Below, in pieces: positions 37,836-50,328 of a DNA stretch of 64,000 bases (the stretch's first letter is position 1; each line of letters starts with the position of its first letter). The stretch comes from Prorocentrum cordatum (lineage: Eukaryota > Sar > Dinophyceae > Prorocentrales > Prorocentraceae), in assembly GCA_963575745.1 (NCBI GenBank), contig CAUYUJ010019109.1:104666-168665 (forward strand), read 5' to 3'. The notes beneath the pieces are model-generated. The model was not told where the DNA came from and searched no databases. It saw nothing but the letters and a program-made list of their open reading frames with translations. Position numbers and translations under genes: made by a program.

Positions 37836-38913
37836 TAAAAGATGGCCCCCCAGGAGGGCCCCCATATTCTCCAAGAGGGCCTCAAGAGAGCCGCAAGTGA
37901 GCCCCGAGAAGGCCCCGAGAGAGCCGCAAGAAGGCCCCACGATGGCCCCCCCAAGCCTCCAAGCCGCTCCCAGAGCACGCACGCACGGCGAGCAACGACA
38001 GGCAACCAGCATACCAAAGCGGCCCCGGGCGCGCGCGACGCAATACGGGCGACAAGCAACCCGCTCAACCGGCTCAACCAGTACGACCACGAGGAGCCGC
38101 GAACGCGGACGCGGATCACAGCTGGACCGCGTGCTGCCACACATTTTGTCTGCCTGCGGCGAGGCAGACCCGCTGCACCAGCGGTCGGGCTAAACGGGGC
38201 TGCCGATGAGCGTGCTGCCACACATCCATGGCCATGGCAACTCGCCTTGTGCCTACTTTTGGATGGGGGTGAGTCGCGAAACGATAAGGATTCCACGGGT
38301 TCCTTGCCCCTCCCCTGCGCCCCGAATGTGCCCAACGTGCCAACGACCGCCCCAAGTCGAAGGGGTCTTGGGAGCCCCCCCCCGAAAAATACGGCCCTCA
38401 AGAACTCCATGATGGTCCCCAAGAGGCCCCCTGAGAGGGCCCCCAAAGAGGCACCCAGAGAGCAACACGACTCCCGAGACGACGTGGAGAGGCAAGAATC
38501 GCTGATTGCCCACAGGTGGTGAAAGATGTTCGCATACTCGCCCTGTGCTGGCGGCTTCTGACAGCACAAGACAGCCCAAGCGCCCCCCCAGACACGCTCA
38601 AGAGGCCCCAGGAGAAGTCCAAGAGGGCGGTCTTGGGCCAATCAGTGCGCCAATCAGTCCAAGAGGGCGGTCCTGGGCCGAGCCGTCCGAAGACGTTCGG
38701 AAGGTGGTGGACCCCCCACGGCGCGGAGAGACCCGTGGGCCGGAGTTCGTGGCCGGTGCCCCCGTGGGATGAGCAGTGTATAGATACATACATATACATA
38801 TACACATACACATACACACACAAATACATATGCATAGACATAGACATAGACCTATTCCTATTCATGTATTTGTAGAAGGCCGGGGAACCTGGAAAGAGCG
38901 CCCCCCAAAATAA
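37836..38913. other. Class-2 upstream spacer, unit 3
   Basis: Same order: CTCAACCGG duplication, S-like piece at 38214-38278, microsatellite at about 38775-38860. Confidence 0.55.
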
Positions 38914-39780
38914 TGAGTTTCGAATCCTCGGACCTGTCTTGCTCCTTGGGTTTTCTTTGATGTTCGACTCTCCGGGCCCTTTTGGGCCAGCCTTAGGCCT
39001 CTTTGGGGCTCGTCTGGGGACTCATTTGGAGCCGTCCTGGGGCTATCTCGTCGCCTCAAGAGCCGATCGTAAGCGAAAAAGCGAGAAGTCCAAAAACATT
39101 GATCTGCCAATGGTATCTATTGATTTGAAATTATCTGGGCATTCTTCAGCTAGCCTTGGGCTATCTTGACGCCTCAAGAGCCGATCGTAAGCGAAGGGGC
39201 GAGAAGGCCAAGAACATTGTTTTCCCGATGGGTTATCATTGAATTGCAATTGGTTTGGCCTTCTTCGGCGAGCTTTGGGCCTCGGCGGGCCTCGGCTTAC
39301 ACCTCTCTGGGACCATCCTGGGGCTATCTGGACGCCTCCCGAGCCGACCGGAAGCGAAATAGCGAGAAGACCAAAACATTGACTTCCCAATGAGCTTTAT
39401 TGATTTGCAATTCTCTGGGCATTCTTCAGCCAGCCTTGGTACTCTTTGGGGCTCGTCTGTTGACGCCGTCCTGAGGCTATCTTGACGCCTCAAGAGCCGA
39501 TCGTAAGCGAAGAGGCGAGAAGGCCAATGACATTGATTTCCCGATGGGTTATCATTGAATTTCAATTATTTGGGCCTTCTTCGGCCAGCCTTGGGCCTCG
39601 GCGGGCCTCGGCTTGCGCCTCTCTGGAGCCATCCTGGGGCTATCTTGACGCCTCCCGAGCCGACTGGAAGCGAAAAGGCGAGAAGAACGAACATATTGTT
39701 TTTACAATGGTTTTGTTAATTGAGTTTCGAACCTCCCGGCCCTCTAGGGCCAGTCTGTGCCCTCTTTGGTGCTCGTCTTG
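38914..39780. repeat. ~150-bp degenerate tandem repeat, unit 3
   Basis: Five copies, collinear with units 1 and 2. Confidence 0.8.
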
Positions 39781-39789
39781 GGACTCAAG

Positions 39790-40462
39790 GTGAGGCTCCA
39801 GGTGACTGGGCTGGGCTCCTACCGGGGCGCTGGGGACGCGGGAGGGAGGGTTGGGGAGGTGGTGCGCGTCGCGACGAGGAATAAAATGGTCGGGGCGGAG
39901 GGGGCACTGGGCGGTGCTTGGGGCAGAGGGCCACGGTGCGGGGGTCCAACTGGGGCGCTGGGGACGGGGGGGAGGGGGGAGGTGGTGTGCGTCGCGACGC
40001 GGAATAAAATTATCGGGGCGGAGGGGGCACGGGGCGGAGCCCTCACTGTGGCGCTGAGGACGCGGGGAAGGAGGTGGGGGAGGTGGTGTGCGTCACGACG
40101 CGGAATAAAGCGTTCGTGGCGGAGGGGGCAGTGGGCGGGGCTCCCTCTGGGGCGCTGGGGACGCGGGGGGGCTCGGGGCAGAGAGCCACGGGGCGGGGGT
40201 CCCACTCTAGCGCTGGGGACACTGGGGGGGGGGTCGGGGGTCCAACTGGGGCGCTGTGGACGTGGGGGGGAAGGAGGAGGTGTTGTGCGACGCGACGCGG
40301 AATAAATTGTCGGGGCGGAGGGGGCACGGGGCGGAGCCCACTGGGGCGCTGGGGACGCGGGGAGGAAGGTGGGGGAAGTGGTGTGCGTCGCGACGCGGAA
40401 TAAAGCGGAGGGGGCAATGGGCGGGGCTCCCACTTGGGCGCTGGGGACGCGGGGGGGCCCCT
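39790..40462. repeat. ~100-bp GC tandem repeat, unit 3
   Basis: Collinear; one copy has GCGACGCGACGC, breaking the palindrome by one base at about 40290. Confidence 0.85.
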
Positions 40463-41005
40463 TGCAAAATAAGACAAGATTGCGATCCCGAGGCCCAGAT
40501 GCCTACAAGAAGGCCATGTATCGCTCCAAGACGGGCCACGTTGGCCTCAAGACGGCCCAAGATGACTTCAAGACGGCCCACGAGGCTGCCGAGACGTCCC
40601 AAGAGAGCCCCAAGATCCTTCCCGAAGGCCTCGAGAGACAACAATCATTGATGTTCCCACGGCTTCCCAATGTTGTTCGGGTTCTCGCCTTTTCTAGCTT
40701 CCGACGTTCCAAAACGACCCAAGAAACCCTCAAGAGTTCCCCGAGACGGCTCCAGAGGCCCCCAGGAGAGCTCCAAGACGGCCCAAGAAGACTCCAAGAC
40801 GGCCCAAGAGGCCCCCACGACTGTCCAAGAGCGCCCCCAGACGGTCCAGAGAAGGGCCCAAGGGTAGGAACACGAATCCAGGCTTCGAGCCCCATGAGGC
40901 CCCAAGACGGCCCCAAGACGGCCGACAGAGGCCCCCGGCAGCCCCCCATTGCCTTCTCGAGCAGTTGCCACCCAGAATGCCGCGCCGGCACGGTGGCCGA
41001 GTGTC
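40463..41005. repeat. CAAGA-repeat segment closing unit 3
   Basis: Nearly identical to unit 2. Confidence 0.75.
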
Positions 41006-41075
41006 AGTGCATCGGCTGCAAGCGTTTTAGCCGAATGCCCGCGCATTCGGCTAAAACGCTTGCAGCAGATACACT
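41006..41075. repeat. 70-nt foldback at the unit 3/4 junction
   Basis: Same foldback, with one extra mismatch (ATCGGCTG where the others have ATCTGCTG). Confidence 0.9.
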
Positions 41076-41118
41076 GATGCAGGTCGTTCAACAAATCTTA
41101 GCACAAGTGTACAGCTGC

Positions 41119-42355
41119 CCAACAGCTACACGGGTGGAGGCCAGTGCATTATCACACAATGGATCTCGCCTGGGTTCTCAAACATCATGACCACAAGCGG
41201 TATACTGCGCGTCAATTACACGGAAGGAGGGCGGCCCATTTTCAAAATGGCAACTCTCGCCTGAAACTCCTCAATATTGAATGACCAGAAACTGAATGAC
41301 CCCAGCGCAGCACCATGATAGCAGCAATGGTTGAAGAGGGGTGTCGAGGAGTAAGTAGGGTACTGCAAGTGTGCATTCCTATGTTGTCCTAGGGATTCCT
41401 TGGAAAAAACACGAAGTATAGAAGCATACAAGGTCCAAATCCTAAAGAGCATTAGCGTATGTTGCAGCTGGGAGGCTTGCTGGGATGCATCAGCGCTGCC
41501 TCTTCGGGCGCTCCGTGGGGAGTCTCAAGAACTTTGGACGGGCTTGGGGGGGGGGTCGGGGGGGCACGTTGAGAGCCGTATCCACGAAAATGGCCCCTCC
41601 GAGGGTCCTGGTGGGGCGTTCGGGGCGCCCTCTTGGGGCTGCCTTGAGCCAACTTTGGGACCTTCTCGGGAGCGCTTAGTCGTGCCCCCGAAGACACCTC
41701 CCAAAACTCCTCGTGGGGCCCTCTTGGCGCCCTCTTGGGGCCGTCTGTGGCCGTCTTGGGAGCCCCTTGGGCCCTCCTGGCTGAGAATGCGAAGAGAAGG
41801 CGAGCGCTCTAGAATTGCCTACGCTTCGCGAATCCCCACCAGTTCGCCGCCTGCCCTCTGCTGCGCGGCCGCGACCAAAAAAATCCCCACCAATGCCCGT
41901 AGCCCAGGTTGACCTCTGACGCTGCGTGTGCCTTCGCTCGCGGCTGCGACGGGAAAAAGTATCCCCACCAGCCCATCCAGAAGCGATGCCCAAGGGAGTT
42001 GAGGTGATCAGAAAAGTAGAAGGGGCATGCAGAAGAACAAAGGGCGGGGAAAGCCGTCCGATACCCCAACAGGGGGAGGATGGTGGAGGAGGAGGAGGAG
42101 GAGAAGAGAAGGTGCACGAGGTGGAATTCCTCAAAGCCTGCCCCTCCCCAGACGCCCACCGCACGGACAACAGGGCTCCCAAGGCCGGCCAGGAGGAGAA
42201 CCTCGAAAGACGGCGGAAGAAGGGCCCCCGAAAGACCCAGAAGGGCCCCGAGAGACCCCCGAGACTACCTCACGGGAGACCAAGACAACCCCAAGACGCC
42301 AAACGAGCTCCATGAGAGCTCGAACACAAAAGGCGCCACGAATGAAGGCCGTTCT

Positions 42356-42356
<1 letters not shown>
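41119..42356. repeat. Head segment of unit 4
   Basis: It is collinear with the unit 2 and unit 3 heads, with scattered substitutions and a shorter G run near 41545. No gene seen. Confidence 0.7.
41959..42112 (+). repeat. S1 element, unit 4
   Basis: The body is the same; the tail is changed to GGAGAAGAGAAGG at its end. Confidence 0.6.
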
Positions 42357-42386
<30 letters not shown>

Positions 42387-43915
42387 ATCATCATCATCAT
42401 CATCATCACCACCATCATCGTCAGCATCATCATCATCAGCAGCAGCAGCAGTAGCATCATCATCATCATCATCATCAGCATCATCATCATCATCATCAGC
42501 AGCAGCATCATCATCATCATCATGACCATCAGCACCATCAGCACCATCAGCACCAGCATCAGCATCAGCATCAGCATCCGCATCCGCATCATCATCAGCA
42601 GCAGCATCATGGTCGTAATCCGTATCATCATCGCCACCAGCATCATCATCAACAAGTCACCATCAGCATAAGCATCATCATCACCATCACTATCATCATC
42701 GCCAGCATCATCAGCATCATCATCGTCATCAGCATCATCCTTATCGCCAGCATCAGCAGCGCCCGCATCATCATCAACAGCATCAGCGTCATCAGCATCA
42801 TCATCGTCGTCATCATCAGCATCACCAGCATCGTCACAATCGTCGTCCTCGCCATCATCAACATCGTCAAAACCAGCATCATCATCAGCATCAGCATCGT
42901 CATCATCATCATCATCATCATCATCATCAACACTACTATCACCAGCATCATCAGAATAGTCAGCATCATCATACCTGGCATTACAGTTATCAGCATCGTC
43001 ACCATCATCACCATCACCATGATCATCATCATCATCATCAGCTTCGTCAGCACCATCATCACATCACCATGCCCATCATCACCACCATCATCATCAGCAT
43101 CAGCATCAGCCGCATCATCATCATAATAACCATCAGCAGTATCGCCATCATCATCAGCATCAGCATCAGCATCATCATTATCATCATTTGCAGCATCAGC
43201 AGCATCAATATCATAAGCATCATCGGCATCATCATCATCAACGTCAGCATCATCAGCATCAGCATGATCAGCATGATCAGCATCGTCAAACGCAGCATCA
43301 GCATCAGCATCAGCATCCGAATCAGAATCAGCATCACCGTCACCATCAGCATCAGCATCGCCATCATATTCTGCATCACCAGCATCATCATCATCATCAT
43401 CACTTCCACCGCCATCACCGCCATCACCACCATCAGCATCATAATCATCATCAGCATGATCATCACAGTCCTCACCATCATCCACATCGTCAGCATCATA
43501 ATCATCATCAGCAGGAGCATCATCATCAGCATATCATTATCATCATCATAATCATCGGCAGCATCAGCATCAACATCAACATCACCATCATCAACGTCAT
43601 CATCACCATCATGATCCACATCGTCATCATAAGCTGTAGCAGCATAATCACCATCACCGGCACCACCATCGTCACCCTCACCATCACCATCACCACCATT
43701 TGCATCAGCATCAACAGTAGCAGCATCATGACCATTACCATTACCACCATCATTATCATCATCAGCAGCAGATGCATCAGCATCACCGTCAAAACCACCA
43801 CAACCATCACCATAATCATCATTATCATCAGCAACATCGTCACCATCATGATCATCATCACCATCATCAGCATCATCATCAGCAGCAGCATGTTCATCAC
43901 ACGTTCATCCTCATC
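42357..43915. repeat. Trinucleotide array T1, unit 4
   Basis: Collinear with unit 3 T1; pure runs differ in length. Confidence 0.9.
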
Positions 43916-44950
43916 ACGGTTCTCGATCGCAACCCAGAATGCGGGGCTGGCACGTTGGCGAGACTTGCCGCAGGCAGTTTGATAGTAACTACCCTCGAGC
44001 TCGTGTGGCCTCCGCCTGAACCGAACACGCAGAGCAGAATACCCGACACAGCAACAGAGCCTCGACCAGGGCTCGGGAATCTGAACAGAAACAGCGTGGC
44101 TACTAGTTGGTCCAAAAGTAGTGCCAATGAGGAAGCGCTGCGCCTTGACTCGAAGACCTGTGCGGATAGGAAGCAGCCGCACTGAGTCCCACTGACCCAC
44201 TGGGCGTGAGTGGTTAGGCGAGTGTCCTCTTCCAAGCCCTCTTCTTCCCTATCAGGGAAGGCTTTATCCCTGCCCACACCCCCTCCCGTGGACCTGGAGG
44301 GGGGGGGGGGCGGCGAGCGATCAGAGCGTCCAGGATGGCCCAAGATGGCCCCAAGAGGGCCTCAAAGAGCAGAAGACGACCTCCAAGATGGCTCAAGATA
44401 GCTCAAGATGGCTTCCCACATGCTCCAAGAGACCCCAAGACCGCCACAAGACGGCTCCAAGTGGCCTCGGAGCCTCCCAAGGACCTCCCAAGAGGTCAAG
44501 AGAGCCCCACGAGAAGCCCAAGAGGGTCCCAGGACGGCACTAAGAACCCCAAAAGCGATCTCAGAGGGGTCCAAGAGGCGATTCTGAGGAGCTGCAGTTG
44601 ATCGAACTCGTCCAAGATGGCCCCAAGATACCATCCAAGGCTCCAAAGAGTGCCCCAAGACGGCTCCAAGAGGCGCCCAGGAGGCCCCCAGGAGGCCCCC
44701 AGGAGGTCCCCAATAGGCCCTCAAGAGACCCCCAAGAGGCCCCAAGAGGCGTGTCCGAGGTACCCAAGACGCTTCAAGACCGTCAAGAGGCCCCCAACAC
44801 GTCCCAAGAGTACTCCATGAAGCTCTCAAGAGACACCCGAAGAGACTCCGGGAAGTATCCAAGAGGCCTATGGCTTTTCTGCTCGCCTTCCTCCTCCAAC
44901 TGCCCTTCCTCATCCTCATCATCCCCCTCATTATCATCAAGGCAAGCAAC
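43916..44950. repeat. CAAGA-repeat module X, unit 4
   Basis: Nearly identical to unit 3. Confidence 0.75.
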
Positions 44951-44952
44951 AG

Positions 44953-44993
<41 letters not shown>

Positions 44994-45012
44994 GCATCAT
45001 CATCATCATCAG

Positions 45013-45062
<50 letters not shown>

Positions 45063-45340
45063 GCATCAGCATCATCATCAGCAGCAGCGTCTTAATCATG
45101 AGCATCAGCATAATCATGACCATCACCACTCATCATCAGCAACCTCATCATCATCAACACCATCAGCATCAGCACCATCAACATCACCATCATGTCCATC
45201 GCCATCGTCATCAGCAGCACAAGCATCATCATCATGATCAAAATCAGCATCACAATCATCATCATCATCATCATCATCACCATCATCATCATCACCATCA
45301 TCATCATCATTATCATCATCAGCATCATCATCATCCGCAT
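44951..45340. repeat. Trinucleotide array T2, unit 4
   Basis: Virtually identical to unit 3 T2, including run lengths. Confidence 0.9.
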
Positions 45341-45392
45341 ATCCCTCCTCCTCCTCCCTCCTCCTTCCTGTCTCCTCCCTCCTCCCCCTTCC

Positions 45393-45542
45393 CTCCTCCT
45401 CCTCCTCCTCCTCCGATTCCTCTTCCATCCTCCCCCTCGTTGGGACATGACACCTTCTCCCCCTGTTGGGACATGCTCTTCCACATCCCTGGTCAGGGCA
45501 ATTTCCCTGGGCATCATTTCTGGATGGGCTGGTGGGGTTCCG
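45393..45542 (-). repeat. S2 element, unit 4
   Basis: It has the GGTTCCG boundary as in unit 3. Confidence 0.6.
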
Positions 45543-45957
45543 TTTTGCTTCGCGGGCTCGCGAAGCAGGTCGAAAGCCGGGCAGAGCTAGGGCGGGCCGC
45601 GCCGAAACAAAGAACAAACCAGAAACAGAAAGGAGCAGTGCCCCGCTCAGAAGCGGAAACGTGGGGTTACGTTTTGGTACGCGGGCGCGCGAAGCGGGTC
45701 GAACGCCGTGCCAGCAGGGGCAGGCCGTGCCACAAGAAACGTGGGGTTACGCGAAGAGTGTAGAATCAAGAACGTATATGCACCCGTGCGCGAACGGCTG
45801 ACATGGACAGATCGCCGACCGCAGACAGGAAGAGGAGCAGCAGCAGCAGCAGCAGCAGCAGAGAACCACCAGTGAAAGCATCATCAGCAGCATGATCAGC
45901 ATGATCAGCAGCAGCTTCCTCTCTCCTCTCTCCTCCCTCCTCCCTCCTCCCCCTCCC
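45543..45957. repeat. Stem-and-CCCCAC box segment, unit 4
   Basis: Same as unit 3, with the (CAG)n tract at about 45838-45860. Confidence 0.6.
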
Positions 45958-46127
45958 CTCCTCCTCCTCCTCCTCCTCCTCCTCCTCCTCCTCCGATTTC
46001 TCCTCCATCCTCCCCCGACTTGGACCTAACGCCTCCTCCAGCCTTATATTTCATTGAATGCGATTCCACATCCCTGATCTGGGGAACTCCCTTGGGTATC
46101 GTTTCTGGATGAGCTGGTGGGGTTACG
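45958..46127 (-). repeat. S3 element, unit 4
   Basis: It has the longest (GGA)n tail of the S3 copies, about 12 repeats at 45958-45993. Confidence 0.6.
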
Positions 46128-46356
46128 CGAAGCGTCTCCAATCAAAAGTGTATGTACACCAATGCGCGGAGGAGCTCGAAGCGGCTGACATGGACAGATC
46201 GCCGACATGAGCACGATTCAGCCTAGCAGCTCCTGAACCGCAGACAGGAGAAGCAGCAGTAGAGAACCACCAGTGAAAGCACTGAAGCATGGTCAAGCGA
46301 GGCTTGCCTCTGCGACCGAGAGCACTGAAGGGGCTGTTTGGCCCCCCTCTGCACTG

Positions 46357-47661
46357 TCACAGGGCCAAGCGGTTGGCACATGCCTCTGGAGGGGTGACTA
46401 CGCCCGTGTGGTCGTCTTCACCCAACAGACCTCCCACGGCAAATCCTGCTCGCCCTAAATGCTTCACGTACACGTTCAAGTACGACAGACCACTGCCCGT
46501 GCGCCCATGAACGACTTTGAGCACGACCTTACCGAAAGCAACCCATTCTGGAGTCGCGACGTCGCCACCTTGCGACACGCTGAAATGATACCCTCCAGCT
46601 TGTTTCGCCTCCGCCCACGACCCCGTCACGTTCAGCTCCTGAAAGTACATATCCGCGCACTGTCCGCCCAACTGGCGCGCGTCGGCCTGCACGCGAAGCA
46701 GGGCACGTTCAGCGCCCGCTCCACGGGGGATGTTGATCAGAACATGCTTGCCCGGCTTCATCAAGTCGAAGCGCTCACCGTGAACGTTCTGCAGGTGGGG
46801 ATCGCCAACGGCAGCCGCGCCCCCCGCTCCGCCGGCTGCCGCCCCCGACACCTGCGCCGACAGCGTCGAGCCCTGGCAGGGGAAAGTGGACAGAGCAGCA
46901 GACACGTAGATGGCGTAGCTGCCCCAGCAGCCAAAGTCCGTGCTCCCCCACGCACTTCCGTGGTCGCTGCCAAGCACCTGGCAGGAAGTGCCGTGGCAGT
47001 CCCCCATGATTTTGGCAGCGTCGTGCCACCAGCTGCCACTCCCTCCACCAGCTTGAGTGTTAGCACCGAACTCGTTGCCCAGACCGTGGAGGTCGTCGTT
47101 GTTCTCCCCGGTTCCCGGAAGAGAGTACGGGGTCTTGTAGCCACCAGGAACAGCAACCCGAGCTCCATTGTTCGAATACCACCAGTTGAACACCAAGCCA
47201 CCATCGGCGCCAAAGATCGGGTCCCCCGGCGTGCCATCCCCACTGAAAGATGACGGCATGTCCGATGCGATGTGGGTGTCGCTGGCGCTGCCATCCCCCG
47301 TGGCATAGATCCTCCCAGGGTTGTGGTCAGAAAAATAGTCATGCATCGATTTGGTGCTGCTCGTAAGCTCCCACGTCTTCGACATCTCGCATGCACCGCC
47401 GGCGTGCCGAGCGATGGTGACGTACTTCACCGGAGCAGTCCCAACTGTGCCGTCGACGAAGTCGTTCGTAAGACTTGTGGCGGCGCTCCCAGCACTGCCG
47501 TACCACGCGGATGCCCCGTACCCCATATTCCCACCATCGCAGGGGTTGATGTTTGCATACAGCATCCAGGGGTTAGAGGAATTGCTGGCTGCAAGCAGCT
47601 GGACTGCGACTGCAGTAGGCATCCATAGAAACGCCAAGCGCACGAAGACGACAGACGCCAT
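46357..47661 (-). CDS. Gene F: secreted GDPH/vWD-like protein (class 1, intact)
   Basis: It has 434 codons and the class-1 stop. It carries Gln for Arg directly after the GDPH motif (GDPHLQN), SMHDY, and Gly in HGRTGSG as in gene A. It is the first of the three genes of unit 4. Its upstream spacer is the one interrupted by the insertion at 48983-49853, about 1.3 kb from the start codon. Confidence 0.85.
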   Translation of the reverse strand: MASVVFVRLAFLWMPTAVAVQLLAASNSSNPWMLYANINPCDGGNMGYGASAWYGSAGSAATSLTNDFVDGTVGTAPVKYVTIARHAGGACEMSKTWELTSSTKSMHDYFSDHNPGRIYATGDGSASDTHIASDMPSSFSGDGTPGDPIFGADGGLVFNWWYSNNGARVAVPGGYKTPYSLPGTGENNDDLHGLGNEFGANTQAGGGSGSWWHDAAKIMGDCHGTSCQVLGSDHGSAWGSTDFGCWGSYAIYVSAALSTFPCQGSTLSAQVSGAAAGGAGGAAAVGDPHLQNVHGERFDLMKPGKHVLINIPRGAGAERALLRVQADARQLGGQCADMYFQELNVTGSWAEAKQAGGYHFSVSQGGDVATPEWVAFGKVVLKVVHGRTGSGLSYLNVYVKHLGRAGFAVGGLLGEDDHTGVVTPPEACANRLAL

Positions 47662-48054
47662 CGTCAACCTTCAAGTATGCGCAGTGAGGTGTGGTGTTCG
47701 AGAGAGGTACGTAGTCCGGAAGGTTCCCGAGGAGCCTTTCAAGCCGACGTGGATACGGCCCCCAGATTGCGCGTTTGAGACGGGGGATCGATGGCCCAAT
47801 CCCACCAGCCTTGCAGGACGTGAGAGGTCTAACGAGCTCGTTCTGGTACCCCCCCCTTCTTCCCCTTCGGGAGGGGGCCCCCTTCCCCCTGCCCCTCCCC
47901 CTGGGTCTGGAACCCTCTCCCGGCGAGGTACCAGATGGGCCTTCCTGGCCCCAGATGGCCCCCCCCAAGAACGCCCAAGAACGCCACAGGATCACCCCAA
48001 GAGGCAAATGTTCGGGTCCAGACGGGGTGGGACGTGCTTGAGTACCCACTTGGC
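47662..48054 (-). promoter_or_regulatory. 5' flank of gene F (long variant)
   Basis: The palindrome is at 47831-47842. The flank is nearly identical to that of gene D. Confidence 0.5.
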
Positions 48055-48105
48055 CAACAACAACAACCACAACAACAACAGCAACAACAACAATATCACC
48101 ATCAC

Positions 48106-48182
<77 letters not shown>

Positions 48183-48982
48183 CCATCATAATTCGCGCTG
48201 TGGGCAACCCTGCATATGCCCGCGCCCCCCCCCCGGACCTGCACAACTGGCAAGGTTAGGTTATCCTGGGGGGGAAGGGTGGCAAGCCCGATAACCCGGG
48301 TTATCGCCGGACCACAAAAAAACAGTCTCTCATCAGCATCAGCATCAGCATCACAATCATCAGTACCATCATCATCAGCAGCATCAGCATCAGCATCAGC
48401 ATCATCACCATCTTCACCAAGCATCATCATCATCATCATCACAATCGTCATCAACAGCACAATCAGCATAAGAAGCAACTTCATCATCATCAGCAGCAGC
48501 ATCCTCATCAGCATCATCACCAACATATTTTCCATCGTCATCATAATCAGCATCATCAGCAGCATCATCACCATCATTCATCATTCATCAGAATCGCCAT
48601 CATTATCAATAGCATCACCATCACCGTCACCATCATCATCACCTTCATCCTCCTCTTCATCCTCATCATCATCCGCATCAGCATCAGAAGCATCGTCATC
48701 AGTATCACAAACATCATCATCATGATCATCATCAGTATCATCATCATCATCATCGTCGTCATCATCATCTCCAACACCATCACCACCATCACCACCATCA
48801 GCATCAGCATCATCAACAGCATCATCATCACCATCCTCATCATAATCAACACCAGCAGCATCGCACTCATAATCATCATCAGTTTCCTCCGCCTCCTGCT
48901 CCTGCTCCTTATCACCATCATCCTGATCCTCCCCCTCCTCATTACCATCGTCATCACAATTGTCATCGTCAACAGCATAATC
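48055..48982. repeat. Compound array T3 upstream of gene F, left part
   Basis: The (CAA)n(CAT)n tract and first ATC part, cut by the insertion that begins at 48983. Two bases of the 137-bp spacer differ from unit 1 (CAACTGG, shorter G run). Confidence 0.9.
48289..48306. promoter_or_regulatory. 18-bp perfect palindrome upstream of gene F
   Basis: Identical palindrome, about 630 bp from the ATG. Confidence 0.4.
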
Positions 48983-49853
48983 CGCCGACCCCTTGTGGGT
49001 CTCTAGGCGTGTGAGATAGTTCCCCCCCCTAACCCCCCCCCTGGGACCCCAAACCGGAGATTCGAACCCCCCCCCCCGGGCCCACCACGAGCGCATCACG
49101 GGGCTCTTTTGGGCCCAAAAGGGGATCAAGACGGGCCAAGAAGGCCCCAAGACTCCTCCAAGACGGCTCACGAGAGCTCCGAGGCGCCAAACGAGCGCTC
49201 CCAGACGCCCAAGATGCCCCCAAGACGAGCCTAGAGGCCTCCAAGACGGCCCAAGAGGCCTCCAAGAGCAGTCCTGAGAAGGGCCGAAGCGCCGAAAATC
49301 GTCAAATTCCTATGGGAAAACGTACATTTTGATCATATACTACCTGTCGGCCTTCACGGCGTTGAAGACGGTCCCAGAGCACCCCAAGACCGCCCCGAGA
49401 GGCCCCCAAGAGGCGCCCAAGTCGGCCCAAGAGGGCGCCAAGACGGCCCAAGAGGCCCCCAAGACAGCCCAAGAGGGCCCCAAGACGGCCCCAAAAGGTG
49501 CCCAAGAGGGGGAGCCCGAACCGACAATTCGAGCCTTCCGCCCCAAGACGGCCCCAGAAGGCCCCAAGAGGCCCCAAGAGGCCCCCAAGACGCCCACAAG
49601 AGGCCCCAAGAGGCCCCCAAGAGGCTACAAAACGGCCTCAAAACGGCCCCCAAGAGGCTTCGAAACTGCCTCCAAGAGTCCCGCGAGAAGCCCCCCAAGA
49701 GATCCCAGGGCGTCGAGATGACCCCAAGCGGATTCCACATGGCCCCAAGAGAGGTCATTATGGACCCCTACACGACTCCCCAGCCCGATTCAAGCGAGCC
49801 GGCAAGACCGCCAAGATGAGGGGTCGGCGGATGTGGCGTAAGCCTATAGAATC
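48983..49853. mobile_element. Candidate non-autonomous element inserted in T3
   Basis: About 870 bp absent from the other T3 copies. AATC flanks both sides (48979-48982 and 49850-49853), consistent with a 4-bp target duplication. CCGCCGACCCCT at 48982-48993 is the exact reverse complement of AGGGGTCGGCGG at 49819-49830. The right repeat stands about 20 bp inside the boundary, so the ends are not symmetric. The interior is mostly CAAGA repeats and has no transposase, so it would depend on an enzyme encoded elsewhere. It could instead be a gene-conversion or repair insertion of a spacer segment. Confidence 0.55.
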
Positions 49854-50328
49854 ATCTTCATCACCATCATCAGCACCGTCATCATTATCATAATCATCAT
49901 CAGGATCATCAGCATCATCATCTTCAGCAGCAGCACCATCAGCATCATCACCCTCATCTTCATCGTCATCAGCGGTAGCAGCATCATCACAATCACCAGC
50001 ACCACCATCATGAACAGCATCATTACCATCACCATCACCATCACAACCATCAGCAATAGCAGCATCATCACCATCACCACTACCGCAATCATCATATCAT
50101 CATCAGCAGCAGCTGCATCAGCGTCAGCATCACCACCACCACCACAACGATCATCATTATCATCATCAGCATCATCAGCAGCACCATCACCATTGTCATT
50201 ATCATGATCATCACCATTATCATCATCACCATCATCATCGCCTTCGTCATCATCATGATCATCATCACCATCATCAGCATCATCAGCAGCAGAAGAATGT
50301 TCATCACCATTTCATCCTCATCACGGTT
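49854..50328. repeat. Compound array T3 upstream of gene F, right part
   Basis: The array resumes in register (ATCTTCATCACC) after the insertion, so the insertion is younger than the array. Confidence 0.9.
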
